Shown here: in pieces, positions 24,138 through 33,393 of the stretch
Layout of the letters: every line of letters starts with the position of its first letter
How positions within the stretch are numbered: position 1 is the stretch's first letter
Assembly (NCBI RefSeq): GCF_040812395.1
Contig: NZ_JBFNXH010000005.1
Span: forward strand, 342,915-406,914
DNA: 64,000 bases
Source: Paenibacillus_E sp040812395
GTDB taxonomy: Bacteria > Bacillota > Bacilli > Paenibacillales > NBRC-103111
Reading direction: 5' to 3'
Notes under the pieces: generated by a model
Told to the model about the DNA's origin: nothing
Seen by the model: the letters and a program-made list of their open reading frames with translations, nothing else
Database searches by the model: none
Program-made: the position numbers and the translations under genes

Positions 24138-24152
24138 GATACGATATGTATC
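24138..24152. promoter_or_regulatory. GATAC palindrome upstream of the fn3/RCC1 gene
   Basis: GATACGATATGTATC is a perfect palindrome, 289 bp before the start codon and directly after the cmpA terminator. It is about 12.7 kb from the nearest other copy (11454), and places this gene in the same predicted regulon. Confidence 0.65.
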
Positions 24153-24440
24153 GAATGAATAAGAGAAGCGCACATACCCCATGACGATAAGGAGGCGTCT
24201 GGCAGCAATCAGAAATAACCCCTAGTATGACCCCATCGATTACTTCTGGTATCTCACCGTATTATCCACCCGTATTAGGTACTCATGTTCCTAATCCCGC
24301 CTGATTGTAAACTTATCTTCCACAACCAACCTTTTTTCAACCTTGTTTATGAAGCTTATTTAGTACTGTCTTTTTGGGCGCTACGCGATGCGTATGTGTT
24401 TATTTCAGTGATTTTATTTGAATAATGGAGATGAATCCCC
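24153..24440 (+). other. Long 5' leader region of the fn3/RCC1 gene
   Basis: Nearly 290 nt with no certain gene. There is an AAGGAGG at 24189-24195 without a suitable start codon and a 25-codon frame at 24227-24304 (MTPSITSGISPYYPP...) with no good ribosome site of its own. No riboswitch recognised. Confidence 0.4.
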
Positions 24441-27400
24441 GTGAATTTAAAAAGAAAAAGCTCACTTTTGGTGTGCTCATTTTTAGTCGCCGCTCAAACA
24501 TTTGGCTTTGGCGGCGCAGCTCAAGCTGAATCTGTAGGAACCATAAATGCGAATGAGGTACTTACTGAAATCAACGGGCTTGCACCCAGAAGCGTTTCTG
24601 TTACCGACGCGACTTATTCAGTTCTGGATACCGCTGCACCTTCGATTCCAACAAATTTAGTTTCCACCGCCAAAACCGCTGTATCTGTTTCGTTTAGCTG
24701 GAACGCTTCAACGGATAACGTAGGAGTAAAAGGCTATGAAATTTACAGCAATGGCGTCAAGGTTTCCACCAGCATAAGCCCTACCTACACAGCTACGAAC
24801 CTCACCCCAAACACAAACTATAACTTTACTGTGAAAGCCTTGGATGCTGCTGGCAATGCATCTGCGGAAAGCCAGACTCTTTCAATAACAACAAGCCCGG
24901 TTGTGGCACTTGCCGGAAATGAGACCTTGTATGAGATTGAGAATTTGGTGCAAACAAATTCAGGGGATACATTTGGAGCAGTGTCCGATGCTGTCGCCAG
25001 CGGCGGGAAATGGGCGCTCTACAATTCAAACGCAGTTGGCGATTTTGTTGAGTATGAGATTAATGTCCCTGAGACAGGAAACTATAATTTAAAATTATTA
25101 TACAAGTCTGGGAACAACAGAGGAATAGCGCAAGTTTCATTAAACGGTACTTCACTTGGTTCTCCATTTGACTTCTATAACAACAACGTTTACTACCTAG
25201 AGAAAGACTTTGGAATAGTGAATTTAAATGCCGGCGTTAAAAATAAAATCAAATTCTTAGTTACCGGTAAAAATGCTTTAGGCACTGGATATATCATCAC
25301 GCTTGACGCCATTAAACTCACTAAGCAAACTGCCACTGATACAATCGCCCCTACAGCGCCAACCAGCCTTACAGCCCCGACCAAAACAGACACATCCATC
25401 TCATTAAGCTGGACGGCTTCAACCGACAACATCGGCGTGACCGGCTATGACGTTTACAACGGTACTGCCCTTGTCGGAACAACAACCGGAACCACTTACA
25501 ACGCAACAGGCCTGCAACCTGCCACTGCGTATACCTTTACCGTAAAGGCTAAAGATGCCGCTGGTAACGTTTCTGCCGCCAGCAACGCAGTTAGTGCCAC
25601 TACGAATCCTGCCGCTACGGACCAGTATTTATTTGAGATTGAAAGCCTTCCGCAAGCAGATTCCGGGGATACATCGACAATTACCCCAGATGCTGCGGCA
25701 AGCGCCGGACAATGGGAAAACTACCAGGCAAATGCAATTAACGATTACACTGAATATGCAGTAAATGTACCGAAAGCAGGCGCATATGAAGTTATCGTGA
25801 AAGCTAAAAAAGGGACAACAGGCGGTACTGCTCAGCTTTCCTTTGACGGCACCAATTTGGGATCCGGCATTGATTTTTACAAGTCTGCAGCGGCTTTCGA
25901 GGATATCAGTAAAGGTATGATCAGCTTCTCGAGTGCTGGATTTAAAATCGTTCGTTTCACCGTAACAGGGAAAAACGCTGCAAGCACCGGTTATTCACTC
26001 CCGCTTGATGCCATTAAGCTTGTTGGCACGACAGATACTGCTGCTCCAACAGCGCCTACAGATTTGATCATGACTGCCAAAAGCAGTTCGACCGTGTCAT
26101 TAAGCTGGACGCCTTCTACAGATAATGTGGGTGTAACCAACTATGAAGTCTACAACAGCAACGTTAGAATCGCTATCTCACCAGTCGCCGTAGGAGCCCA
26201 ATATATCGTCAATGGACTGTCGCCAAACACGTCTTATACCTTTACTGTAAAAGCGGTCGATGGGGCAGGCAATACGTCGGCGGCGAGTAACCCTGTTACT
26301 GTAACAACAAGCTCCCCCTTACCTCTCTCGCCTCTCCCTGTTACATTAGGCAGCTCACACAACCTCTACATTAAAGGAGATGGAACGGTATGGTCCTGGG
26401 GGTACAACGGGTATGGCGGTTTAGGTAACAGTACAACAAACAACTCCTCTGTGCCTTCACAGGTCATTAACTTGGCTAATATGAAAGCTATTGCCGGTGG
26501 CAAGTACCACACGCTTGCCGTACGGAATGATGGCTCACTCTTTGCATGGGGATACAACGGGTATGGGCAATTAGGCGATGCGTCTACTACACAACGCACG
26601 AGCCCGATCCAAGTGACGTCTCAGACGTTGTTCACAGCCGTTGCCGCTGGGGAAAATCATAGTTTGGCTTTGAAAACAGATGCTACAGTTTGGGCATTTG
26701 GTTACAATTACGACGGGCAATTAGGCGACGGCACGACTACGAATCAAAAAACACCAGTTCAAGTAAAAGACTTGACCTCAGTAAGCGCAATTGCTGCTGG
26801 CAGATCCTTCTCTCTCGCTTTGAAATCAGACGGCACAGTCTGGTCATGGGGTTCCAACAGCTATGGAGAGTTAGGTACTGGCCTTACAGCGAAAAGCAGC
26901 GTCCCTGTTCAAGTCGCCTTTTTGACCAATGTTAAAGCTATTGCAGCCGGCGATTTCCATGGAGTCGCTTTGAAACAAGATGGAACGGTATGGGCATGGG
27001 GCTATAATACGAGTGGGCAATTAGGCAACAACTCCACCATCAATCAACTCTCCCCTGTACAAATTAAAGATTTCACCTCTGTAAAAAGCATTGCTGCAGG
27101 ATCTTATCATACGCTTGCTATCAAACAGGACGGAACTGCTTGGGCATGGGGATACAATGGATACGGGCAGCTCGGCCTAGGCAGCACCACTGAACGCAGC
27201 TATCCTGCTCTTATTCCAAATCTGACTTCCGTCAGCTCCCTGGCAGGCGGTGAAAATCAAACTTTAGCGCTTGGCAACGACGGCATTCTTTACAGCTGGG
27301 GGAGAAATAATTACGGGCAATTAGGAAACGGTACAACGAATGACAGCTTATCCCCGCAAAAAGTTATCGGTCCGAATATCAACCCGGCCGATGTAACGGC

Positions 27401-27944
27401 TCCTGCAGCGATCACAGACTTCCGCTTGGTTACCCAAAATGTAAGATCAATGCGATTAGATTGGACTAAAACTACAGACGATGTAGGTGTAAGCAGCTAT
27501 GAAATTTACAACGGGAACATATTGTTAGGTACAACAGCACCTTCTTCCACCTCATATACCATTAACAATTTGGCTTTAAACACAACTTACGCCTTCAACA
27601 TCAAATCCAAGGATGCAACCGGCAACCGCTCACAGATCAGTAATATCGTACAAGTGACATCAACTGACAAGACACCTCCGACTACGCCAAAAGACCTCAC
27701 GCTGCTAGGTGTAACGAGCAATACAGCTACGCTTACTTGGACAGCTAGCACTGATAACGACCTCGTCAAACAATACAATATCTACCTCGGAGCCACTAAA
27801 GTTGGAAATACAGGAAGTAACAGCTACACCTTAACTGGTCTCTCTCCTAAAACAGCATACGCAATCACAGTTAAAGCTGAAGACGATGCGGGGAATGAAT
27901 CCCTGGCTAGTCCTGCACTCTCCGTTACTACTGAGTTACCATAA
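24441..27944 (+). CDS. Secreted multidomain protein: fn3, carbohydrate-binding-like and RCC1 repeats
   Basis: Protein of 1167 aa starting at a GTG (GGAG upstream), with a signal peptide cleaved near AAQA-E (residue 29). Domains: fn3 about 63-153, CBM35/golvesin-like beta domain about 160-292, fn3 about 297-390, second CBM-like about 395-530, fn3 about 533-625, about seven RCC1-type repeats (WSWGYNGYGQLG pattern) about 630-980, then two fn3 to the end. RCC1 repeats form a seven-bladed propeller. No enzymatic motif and no cell-wall anchor seen, so probably an extracellular matrix or binding protein. It interrupts the conserved cmpA-tex neighbourhood. Confidence 0.9.
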   Translation: MNLKRKSSLLVCSFLVAAQTFGFGGAAQAESVGTINANEVLTEINGLAPRSVSVTDATYSVLDTAAPSIPTNLVSTAKTAVSVSFSWNASTDNVGVKGYEIYSNGVKVSTSISPTYTATNLTPNTNYNFTVKALDAAGNASAESQTLSITTSPVVALAGNETLYEIENLVQTNSGDTFGAVSDAVASGGKWALYNSNAVGDFVEYEINVPETGNYNLKLLYKSGNNRGIAQVSLNGTSLGSPFDFYNNNVYYLEKDFGIVNLNAGVKNKIKFLVTGKNALGTGYIITLDAIKLTKQTATDTIAPTAPTSLTAPTKTDTSISLSWTASTDNIGVTGYDVYNGTALVGTTTGTTYNATGLQPATAYTFTVKAKDAAGNVSAASNAVSATTNPAATDQYLFEIESLPQADSGDTSTITPDAAASAGQWENYQANAINDYTEYAVNVPKAGAYEVIVKAKKGTTGGTAQLSFDGTNLGSGIDFYKSAAAFEDISKGMISFSSAGFKIVRFTVTGKNAASTGYSLPLDAIKLVGTTDTAAPTAPTDLIMTAKSSSTVSLSWTPSTDNVGVTNYEVYNSNVRIAISPVAVGAQYIVNGLSPNTSYTFTVKAVDGAGNTSAASNPVTVTTSSPLPLSPLPVTLGSSHNLYIKGDGTVWSWGYNGYGGLGNSTTNNSSVPSQVINLANMKAIAGGKYHTLAVRNDGSLFAWGYNGYGQLGDASTTQRTSPIQVTSQTLFTAVAAGENHSLALKTDATVWAFGYNYDGQLGDGTTTNQKTPVQVKDLTSVSAIAAGRSFSLALKSDGTVWSWGSNSYGELGTGLTAKSSVPVQVAFLTNVKAIAAGDFHGVALKQDGTVWAWGYNTSGQLGNNSTINQLSPVQIKDFTSVKSIAAGSYHTLAIKQDGTAWAWGYNGYGQLGLGSTTERSYPALIPNLTSVSSLAGGENQTLALGNDGILYSWGRNNYGQLGNGTTNDSLSPQKVIGPNINPADVTAPAAITDFRLVTQNVRSMRLDWTKTTDDVGVSSYEIYNGNILLGTTAPSSTSYTINNLALNTTYAFNIKSKDATGNRSQISNIVQVTSTDKTPPTTPKDLTLLGVTSNTATLTWTASTDNDLVKQYNIYLGATKVGNTGSNSYTLTGLSPKTAYAITVKAEDDAGNESLASPALSVTTELP

Positions 27945-28076
27945 ACGCTATAAGGAGCAAACATTCACTCTATCCGCAACAAATTACAATTTTCTACATT
28001 TTTTTATGATAGGCTATTGCAATTCAACATTAGTCGCACTATACTGTAAATAAATGTATATCGTTCCGGAGTGAAG

Positions 28077-28121
28077 CACACCCCGTTTGCAGCAAGTCTG
28101 CATCGGAGGTGTGTTTTTTTT
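28077..28121 (+). terminator. Terminator of the fn3/RCC1 gene
   Basis: CACACCCCG...CGGAGGTGTG followed by eight T. Confidence 0.9.
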
Positions 28122-28152
28122 CGCATATAGATATTAAAGGAGGCCTCATTTA

Positions 28153-28602
28153 ATGAAAGACTATAACCAAACATCATCCGAAGTTCTCTATCTTAAAAAG
28201 ATGCTATCCGGCTGGCTGATACTAAGATTAAACACCTTACAGCTGGAAAATGAATCTGGTGCTTGTCAGAAGCTGCTTAAGCAAGCAGTGCGCATTTCTC
28301 AAGCTACTGACTCCGCTTCACCGCATCAAACCGATGTGGAATCACATGACATCTGGAAAATAAGAAAACAACACATAATTGTCCTCGCTCATCGTCACAA
28401 AGGGAAAGTTAGACCGAGAGAAGTCGCGGCAGAATTTAATGTCAATATTCGCTCAGCTGCCGAGTGGCTGATGCGGTTTGCAAAGGAAGGCTTGTTTTCT
28501 TGCGCAAGCGAGCCTCGATCAGCTAATCTCTATTGGCTGAATGAAAGAGCATTAGCTTCGCCGCGCTTGCATGACTCTAATAAGGAGGGATGTCAAGTTT
28601 AG
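28153..28602 (+). CDS. Hypothetical protein with winged-helix-like segment
   Basis: Protein of 149 aa with AAAGGAGGCCTC upstream of the ATG. Residues about 85-118 (KVRPREVAAEFNV then SAAEWLMRFAKEGLF) look like a helix-turn-helix in which a recognition helix follows AAEFNVN. The N-terminal 60 residues are helical. No family recognised. Lies between the fn3/RCC1 terminator and tex; nothing shows which genes it might control. Confidence 0.6.
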   Translation: MKDYNQTSSEVLYLKKMLSGWLILRLNTLQLENESGACQKLLKQAVRISQATDSASPHQTDVESHDIWKIRKQHIIVLAHRHKGKVRPREVAAEFNVNIRSAAEWLMRFAKEGLFSCASEPRSANLYWLNERALASPRLHDSNKEGCQV

Positions 28603-28745
28603 ATGATGTTATTCGAATACAGCAAAAGAGGGTGATGCTTCGAATCATATGGGCGAAATGAATCCATTAAGAAAGCAGGTGAGGCCTAATCATTCAGGCT
28701 TGGAAGGAATGAATCGGAAGAAGGTGAAAAAAGTTTAAAAACGCG

Positions 28746-28780
28746 ACAAGAGCCTCGTGTTTTTACCACAAGGCTCTTGT
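28746..28780. terminator. Terminator of tex
   Basis: ACAAGAGCCTtGTG...CACgAGGCTCTTGT hairpin; a T-run follows on the minus strand after GTCGCG. Confidence 0.8.
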
Positions 28781-28789
28781 TATTTAACA

Positions 28790-31102
28790 TTATTGCGGTT
28801 TTTTCATAGTCAGACTGACTCGGCCTTTTTTCTCATCGACGCCGAGCACCCAAACTTGCACGATGTCGCCAACGGAAACAACATCCATGGGGTGCTTGAC
28901 GAAGCCGTTCTTCAGCTGCGAAATATGCACCAGTCCATCGTTCTTGATGCCGATATCGACAAAAGCGCCAAAGTCGATCACATTGCGCACCGTGCCGGTC
29001 AACTCCATGCCCGGCACAAGGTCTTCGAGCTGAAGCACGTCAGTGCGGAAGATCGGCGCGGGGACTTCATCCCGCGGATCCCGCCCAGGACGCTGCAGGC
29101 TGTCCAGGATGTCCCGCAGCGTCGGGACACCTACGCCCAGCTTCGGAGCCAGCTCTGCCGGCTCCAGCGTCTGCAGCAGCGCCAGAAGCTGCTGCGATCC
29201 CAGCTGCGCCAGTTCCAGGCGCAGCTCCTTGAACAGCCGATCCACCACGTCGTAGGACTCCGGATGGATCGGGGTGTTGTCGAGCGGATTGCGGCTGCCC
29301 GGAATCCGCATGAAGCCGACACACTGCTCGAAGGTTTTCGCGCCGAGGCGCGGAACCTTCGACAGCTCCTGTCGGGAGCTGAACTTGCCGTTCTCCTCGC
29401 GATACTTCACGATGTTCTTCGCCAGTGTCGCGTTCACGCCCGACACGTAGGACAAGAGCGACGGGGACGCGGTGTTCAGATCCACGCCGACGTGGTTCAC
29501 GGCCGACTCCACGACGGCCTTCAAGTTCTCGTCGAGCCGCTTCTGCGAGACGTCATGCTGGTACTGCCCGACGCCGATCGCCTTCGGCTCGATCTTGACG
29601 AGCTCCGCGAGCGGGTCCTGCAGCCTCCGCGCGATCGAGATCGCGCTGCGCTCGGCCACGTCGAGCTCCGGGAACTCCGTCTGCGCCAGCTTCGACGCAG
29701 AGTATACGCTCGCACCCGCTTCGCTGACGATTAAGTACTTGAGCTTGCGCTCCTTGATTTCGCCAATCAGCTCCGCTACAAACTGCTCCGTTTCACGGGA
29801 AGCCGTTCCATTCCCAATGACGATCAGCTCGACTTCGTACTTGCTGATCAACTGCTTGAACTTCGCCTTCGCTTCCGCGACCTTATTGTTCGGAGGGGTC
29901 GGGTAGGTGACGGCGATTTCAAGCATTTTACCGGTATCGTCGATGACGGCCAGCTTACAGCCCGTCCGGTAAGCCGGATCGACACCGAGCACAACGTGCC
30001 CTTTGATGGGAGCTTGGAGCAGCAGATTACGCAGATTTTCCGCGAAAATCTTAATCGCTTGCTCCTCGCCCATCTCTGTCATTTCATTTCGCACCTCACG
30101 CTCAATGGAAGGAGCAATTAACCGTTTATAGGCATCTTCAACGATGGCCCGCAGTACATCTTGAACCACGGAAGGTCCCTTAATGATCTGACGCGCGATG
30201 TAATCGTGGATTTTATCGACAGGAACGTCCATGCCAACTTTAAGCACTTCCTCCCGCTCCCCGCGATTTATCGCAAGAATCCGGTGCGGAGGAAGCCTGC
30301 GTACAGGCTCTTGGTAGGCATAGTACATTTCATAGACAGACTCCTGCTTCGCGTCCTTGGCTTCTGTACGGAGTATACCTTGGTCATGTGTGTATCTGCG
30401 CACCCAAGCACGAATCTTCGCATCATCTGCAATATTCTCTGCGATAATGTCCATAGCGCCTTGGATGGCATCAGCCGCACTGCCTACCTGCTTGTCGGCA
30501 TTTATATAACGTTCAGCCTCCTGCTCGAGCGAACCTTGCCGAGGCTGCTTCCAGATCCAATCAGCCAGTGGCTCCAGCCCGCGCTCTTTGGCCACGCTTG
30601 CTCTCGTCTTCCGTTTTTGACGATAGGGTCTATACAAATCTTCGACCTCTTGAAGCTTAACAGCTGCTTCAATCGATTTGCGCAGCTCATCCGTCAGCTT
30701 TCCCTGCTCGTCAATCAGACGAACAACCTCGATCTTGCGGTCCTCTAAATTACGGAGATATTGTAAGCGCTCTTCAATGTCCCGCAACTGGTTTTCATCC
30801 AATTCCCCCGTCATTTCTTTCCGGTAACGCGCAATAAAAGGAATGGTATTCCCCTCATCCAGCAAGCCCATCGTCGTTTTGACTTTACCGGTTGGCAATT
30901 GTAACTCAGCAGAAATCATCTTAAGAATTCGGTCCTGAATCTCAGCCTTCTTCTCTTCGGATAGCTGGAGTTTCTCACGTCGTTCTTCAAACTCGGCCGC
31001 TTTCGCTCCGACTGCTGTTTCAACTGAAGCTCCGATTGAACCGCCCGTATCGTTAGCAAGGAACATCTTCTTTTTCAACCTATCCAATAGCATCATGATC
31101 AT
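28790..31102 (-). CDS. tex: Tex-family RNA-binding transcription accessory protein
   Basis: Protein of 770 aa from the ATG at 31102 (AAAGGGATTGGGG upstream). It has the Tex N-terminal HTH-like region with GNTIPFIARYRKEMTG, the YqgF/RNase H-like domain around GVDPAYRTGCKLAVID, HhH repeats around NTASPSLLSYVSGV and YVSGVNATLAKNIV, and a C-terminal S1 domain (LTGTVRNVIDFGAFVDIGIKNDG, cut here after 20 by reading LTGTVRNVIDFGAFVDIG). It is about 50-70 residues longer at the N-terminus than B. subtilis YdcI, so the start is uncertain. Position between ndoA and cmpA matches Bacillus, where the rsb genes also intervene. Confidence 0.93.
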   Translation of the reverse strand: MIMMLLDRLKKKMFLANDTGGSIGASVETAVGAKAAEFEERREKLQLSEEKKAEIQDRILKMISAELQLPTGKVKTTMGLLDEGNTIPFIARYRKEMTGELDENQLRDIEERLQYLRNLEDRKIEVVRLIDEQGKLTDELRKSIEAAVKLQEVEDLYRPYRQKRKTRASVAKERGLEPLADWIWKQPRQGSLEQEAERYINADKQVGSAADAIQGAMDIIAENIADDAKIRAWVRRYTHDQGILRTEAKDAKQESVYEMYYAYQEPVRRLPPHRILAINRGEREEVLKVGMDVPVDKIHDYIARQIIKGPSVVQDVLRAIVEDAYKRLIAPSIEREVRNEMTEMGEEQAIKIFAENLRNLLLQAPIKGHVVLGVDPAYRTGCKLAVIDDTGKMLEIAVTYPTPPNNKVAEAKAKFKQLISKYEVELIVIGNGTASRETEQFVAELIGEIKERKLKYLIVSEAGASVYSASKLAQTEFPELDVAERSAISIARRLQDPLAELVKIEPKAIGVGQYQHDVSQKRLDENLKAVVESAVNHVGVDLNTASPSLLSYVSGVNATLAKNIVKYREENGKFSSRQELSKVPRLGAKTFEQCVGFMRIPGSRNPLDNTPIHPESYDVVDRLFKELRLELAQLGSQQLLALLQTLEPAELAPKLGVGVPTLRDILDSLQRPGRDPRDEVPAPIFRTDVLQLEDLVPGMELTGTVRNVIDFGAFVDIGIKNDGLVHISQLKNGFVKHPMDVVSVGDIVQVWVLGVDEKKGRVSLTMKKPQ

Positions 31103-31198
31103 TCCCCAATCCCTTTCATCTGTATGTATGCGTAACCAGAAAGCCAAACAAACCAAAAACGAGGGGAATCATTCACCCTCGTCCGTTCCAGATCCTAT

Positions 31199-31549
31199 TC
31201 AAAATTCTATCAGTCCCACGCTAATTTGCAAAGCGTCGTCAACCTTGCGCATCGTTTCTTCATCCAAATGCGTAATTTTGTCCGTAAGCCGTTGCTTATC
31301 GATCGTTCGGATTTGTTCTAGCAGTATGACCGAATCCCGATCAAATCCATGCGTTTCCGCATCAATTTCTACATGCGTGGGTAGCTTTGCCTTCTGAATT
31401 TGAGCTGTAATTGCTGCAACAATCACGGTTGGGCTAAAGCGGTTGCCGATATCATTCTGGATCACTAGAACAGGACGAACGCCTCCCTGCTCCGACCCGA
31501 CCACCGGCGAAAGATCTGCGAAAAACACATCGCCACGTTTCACAATCAC
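31199..31549 (-). CDS. ndoA: Endoribonuclease toxin NdoA/MazF
   Basis: Protein of 116 aa, near full-length match to B. subtilis NdoA (EndoA): starts MIVKRGDVFFADLSPVVGSE, then GGVRPVLVIQND and HLDEETMRKVDDAL. It cleaves mRNA at a short specific sequence. The gene follows the antitoxin gene by 4 bp, as usual for type II systems. Confidence 0.97.
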   Translation of the reverse strand: MIVKRGDVFFADLSPVVGSEQGGVRPVLVIQNDIGNRFSPTVIVAAITAQIQKAKLPTHVEIDAETHGFDRDSVILLEQIRTIDKQRLTDKITHLDEETMRKVDDALQISVGLIEF

Positions 31550-31553
31550 TTCT

Positions 31554-31835
31554 CTACACCCCGCTTACTAAGCGATCAAGCGTACCATCCGCTTCTTCCT
31601 CCGCTTGAAAAGCTTCAGATGCCATGCTGAGATTGATTTTCGCCATCTCCATATAGCCACGCTGCATGGATTCGCGCAGACTGCGTTTTTTGCGTTCAAT
31701 CAAATAAAGCTTCATCGCCTGGCGAATGAACTCACTGCGATTGGAATTCTCCTTCTCTACAATGCCATCCACCTCTTGCAGTAGATTGTCAGGCAGACTA
31801 ATCATTATCCTTTTTGTACTATGCACATTGCTCAC
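31554..31835 (-). CDS. ndoAI: Antitoxin NdoAI (ribbon-helix-helix)
   Basis: Protein of 93 aa with an N-terminal ribbon-helix-helix (STKRIMISLPDNLLQEVDGI, then SNRSEFIRQAMKLYL) for dimeric DNA binding and an acidic C-terminal tail that neutralises the toxin. First gene of the pair, downstream of alr as in Bacillus. Confidence 0.95.
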   Translation of the reverse strand: MSNVHSTKRIMISLPDNLLQEVDGIVEKENSNRSEFIRQAMKLYLIERKKRSLRESMQRGYMEMAKINLSMASEAFQAEEEADGTLDRLVSGV

Positions 31836-32048
31836 ACTTTAGCACCCCCAGAGACGATACGAAGACAATATTACCAGTATGTCATCATGAAAACCAAATT
31901 ATACAATAGATATATGCCTTGAGTATATCATTTATGTTACACGACTGGATATAAGATTTTCAATACTTAGTATTCGCTAACTCTTTCTGAAATTCCTCTC
32001 AAATCGGATCAAAATTTACATGGTAATTTTATGAAGCTCCTTAAAAAA

Positions 32049-33248
32049 CTAGTAGCGGTGCCTCATTAGCGGATTAATCACATCTTCGCGTATGCCATTT
32101 CGCACATACACACGTGCTACACGATGCGATATCATGCAAATAAATTCATAATTTACCGTTCCCAACTGGCGGGCTACATCTTCCACCGTAATGCGCTCCC
32201 CCTCTTGCTCTCCAACAAGAACAACTTCATCACTCACCTGTACATCTGGCACCTGCGTCACATTCACTAAGCATTGATCCATACAAATCCTACCGACGAT
32301 GGACACCCTCCTGCCTCGTATCAGCGCTTCCGCTTTACACGAAAGCATTCGCGAATAGCCATCCGCATAACCAATCGGCAATGTCGCAATTTGCTCATCT
32401 GTTTTCGTATGATAAATCGTGCCATAACTGATTCCTGCGTTTGGAGGAAGCGTTTTAAGGTGAACAATCCCCGTTTTAAGGCTCATCACTGGCTTCAGCT
32501 CAATCTTCTCTTGATTCACATCTTCAGAAGGATATAAGCCATACATCGAAATGCCCAGTCGCACCATGGAGTACGTCAAATGAGGCAGATCAATAGCTGC
32601 CGCGCTGTTTCCCGCATGGATATAAGGGAAATCAATTTCTCTCCTCTTAAAATGTTCAACAATCCGCTCAAAACGGCGATATTGCTCGTAGGTGTAAGCT
32701 TTATCCACTTCATCCGCGTTCGCATAATGCGTAAATAAGCCTTCAACCTCCACATCTGCCAGGGTGAGCGCCTGTTCGATGAAAGGTATCGCGTCCTGTT
32801 CTGTATGCAGACCCAATCGTCCCATACCGGTGTCCAGCTTGATATGGATTTTGAGCTTCTTCCTGGCAGCGCGATCCTGGAGCATTTGTTCCCGCTCCTG
32901 CCGCTTTAACTCATCAAGAACTTCATAGCTATATACAGCGATCGTAATATCCTTTTGACGTGCCATTTCAAGCCCTTCCGGGGGCGTATAGCCTAAAACC
33001 AGAATCGGCGCAGTAATGCCGGCATTGCGCAGCTCCAGCGCCTCGTCAATGAACGCTACGCCCAGATAATCCACACCGGCCGATATGGCCTCTTTAGAGA
33101 CCCCTACAGCTCCATGACCATAGGCATCCGCCTTTACCACTGCCATGATCTTCATTCCCGCCGGCAGCACCTTTTGAAAGCCTTCAATATTACTTCGCAG
33201 CGCATCTAACGATATCTCTACCCACGTAGGGCGATAAAAAGCATCCAT
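32049..33248 (-). CDS. alr: Alanine racemase
   Basis: Protein of 399 aa from the ATG at 33248 (GAGGTG 6 nt upstream). The PLP lysine motif VVKADAYGHGA is at about residue 38, and the catalytic tyrosine region is GISYGTIY with the substrate-side IGYADGYSRML. It makes D-alanine for peptidoglycan. It lies between the GerS-like lipoprotein gene and the ndoAI/ndoA pair, the same order as ydcC-alrA-ndoAI-ndoA. Confidence 0.97.
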   Translation of the reverse strand: MDAFYRPTWVEISLDALRSNIEGFQKVLPAGMKIMAVVKADAYGHGAVGVSKEAISAGVDYLGVAFIDEALELRNAGITAPILVLGYTPPEGLEMARQKDITIAVYSYEVLDELKRQEREQMLQDRAARKKLKIHIKLDTGMGRLGLHTEQDAIPFIEQALTLADVEVEGLFTHYANADEVDKAYTYEQYRRFERIVEHFKRREIDFPYIHAGNSAAAIDLPHLTYSMVRLGISMYGLYPSEDVNQEKIELKPVMSLKTGIVHLKTLPPNAGISYGTIYHTKTDEQIATLPIGYADGYSRMLSCKAEALIRGRRVSIVGRICMDQCLVNVTQVPDVQVSDEVVLVGEQEGERITVEDVARQLGTVNYEFICMISHRVARVYVRNGIREDVINPLMRHRY

Positions 33249-33291
33249 GCCGTACACCTCTTTTTTCCTAGTACAAATGCAAATACAAATA

Positions 33292-33323
33292 CAAAGAAAG
33301 ACCCACTCACATGCGAGTAGGCC
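33292..33323 (-). terminator. Terminator between the lipoprotein gene and alr
   Basis: CCTACTC-GCAT-GTGAGTGGG (read on the minus strand with G-T pairs) followed by TCTTTCTTT. Confidence 0.75.
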
Positions 33324-33393
33324 CCCTTCCATTTCCGAAACCGTTTCGGACCGATAGATCTATGTTAATCCGAATCGCGAAACCCTGTCAACC

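Noticed and set aside
24227..24304. 25-codon frame in the leader of the fn3/RCC1 gene
   Set aside because: Lacks a good ribosome site; noted only as part of the leader.
28649..28738. 29-codon plus-strand frame (MGEMNPLRKQ...)
   Set aside because: The nearest purine-rich site is too far from the ATG and the peptide is unrecognised.
28757..29734. 325-codon plus-strand ORF opposite tex
   Set aside because: Long only because of the GC-rich tex gene on the other strand, which has full family support.
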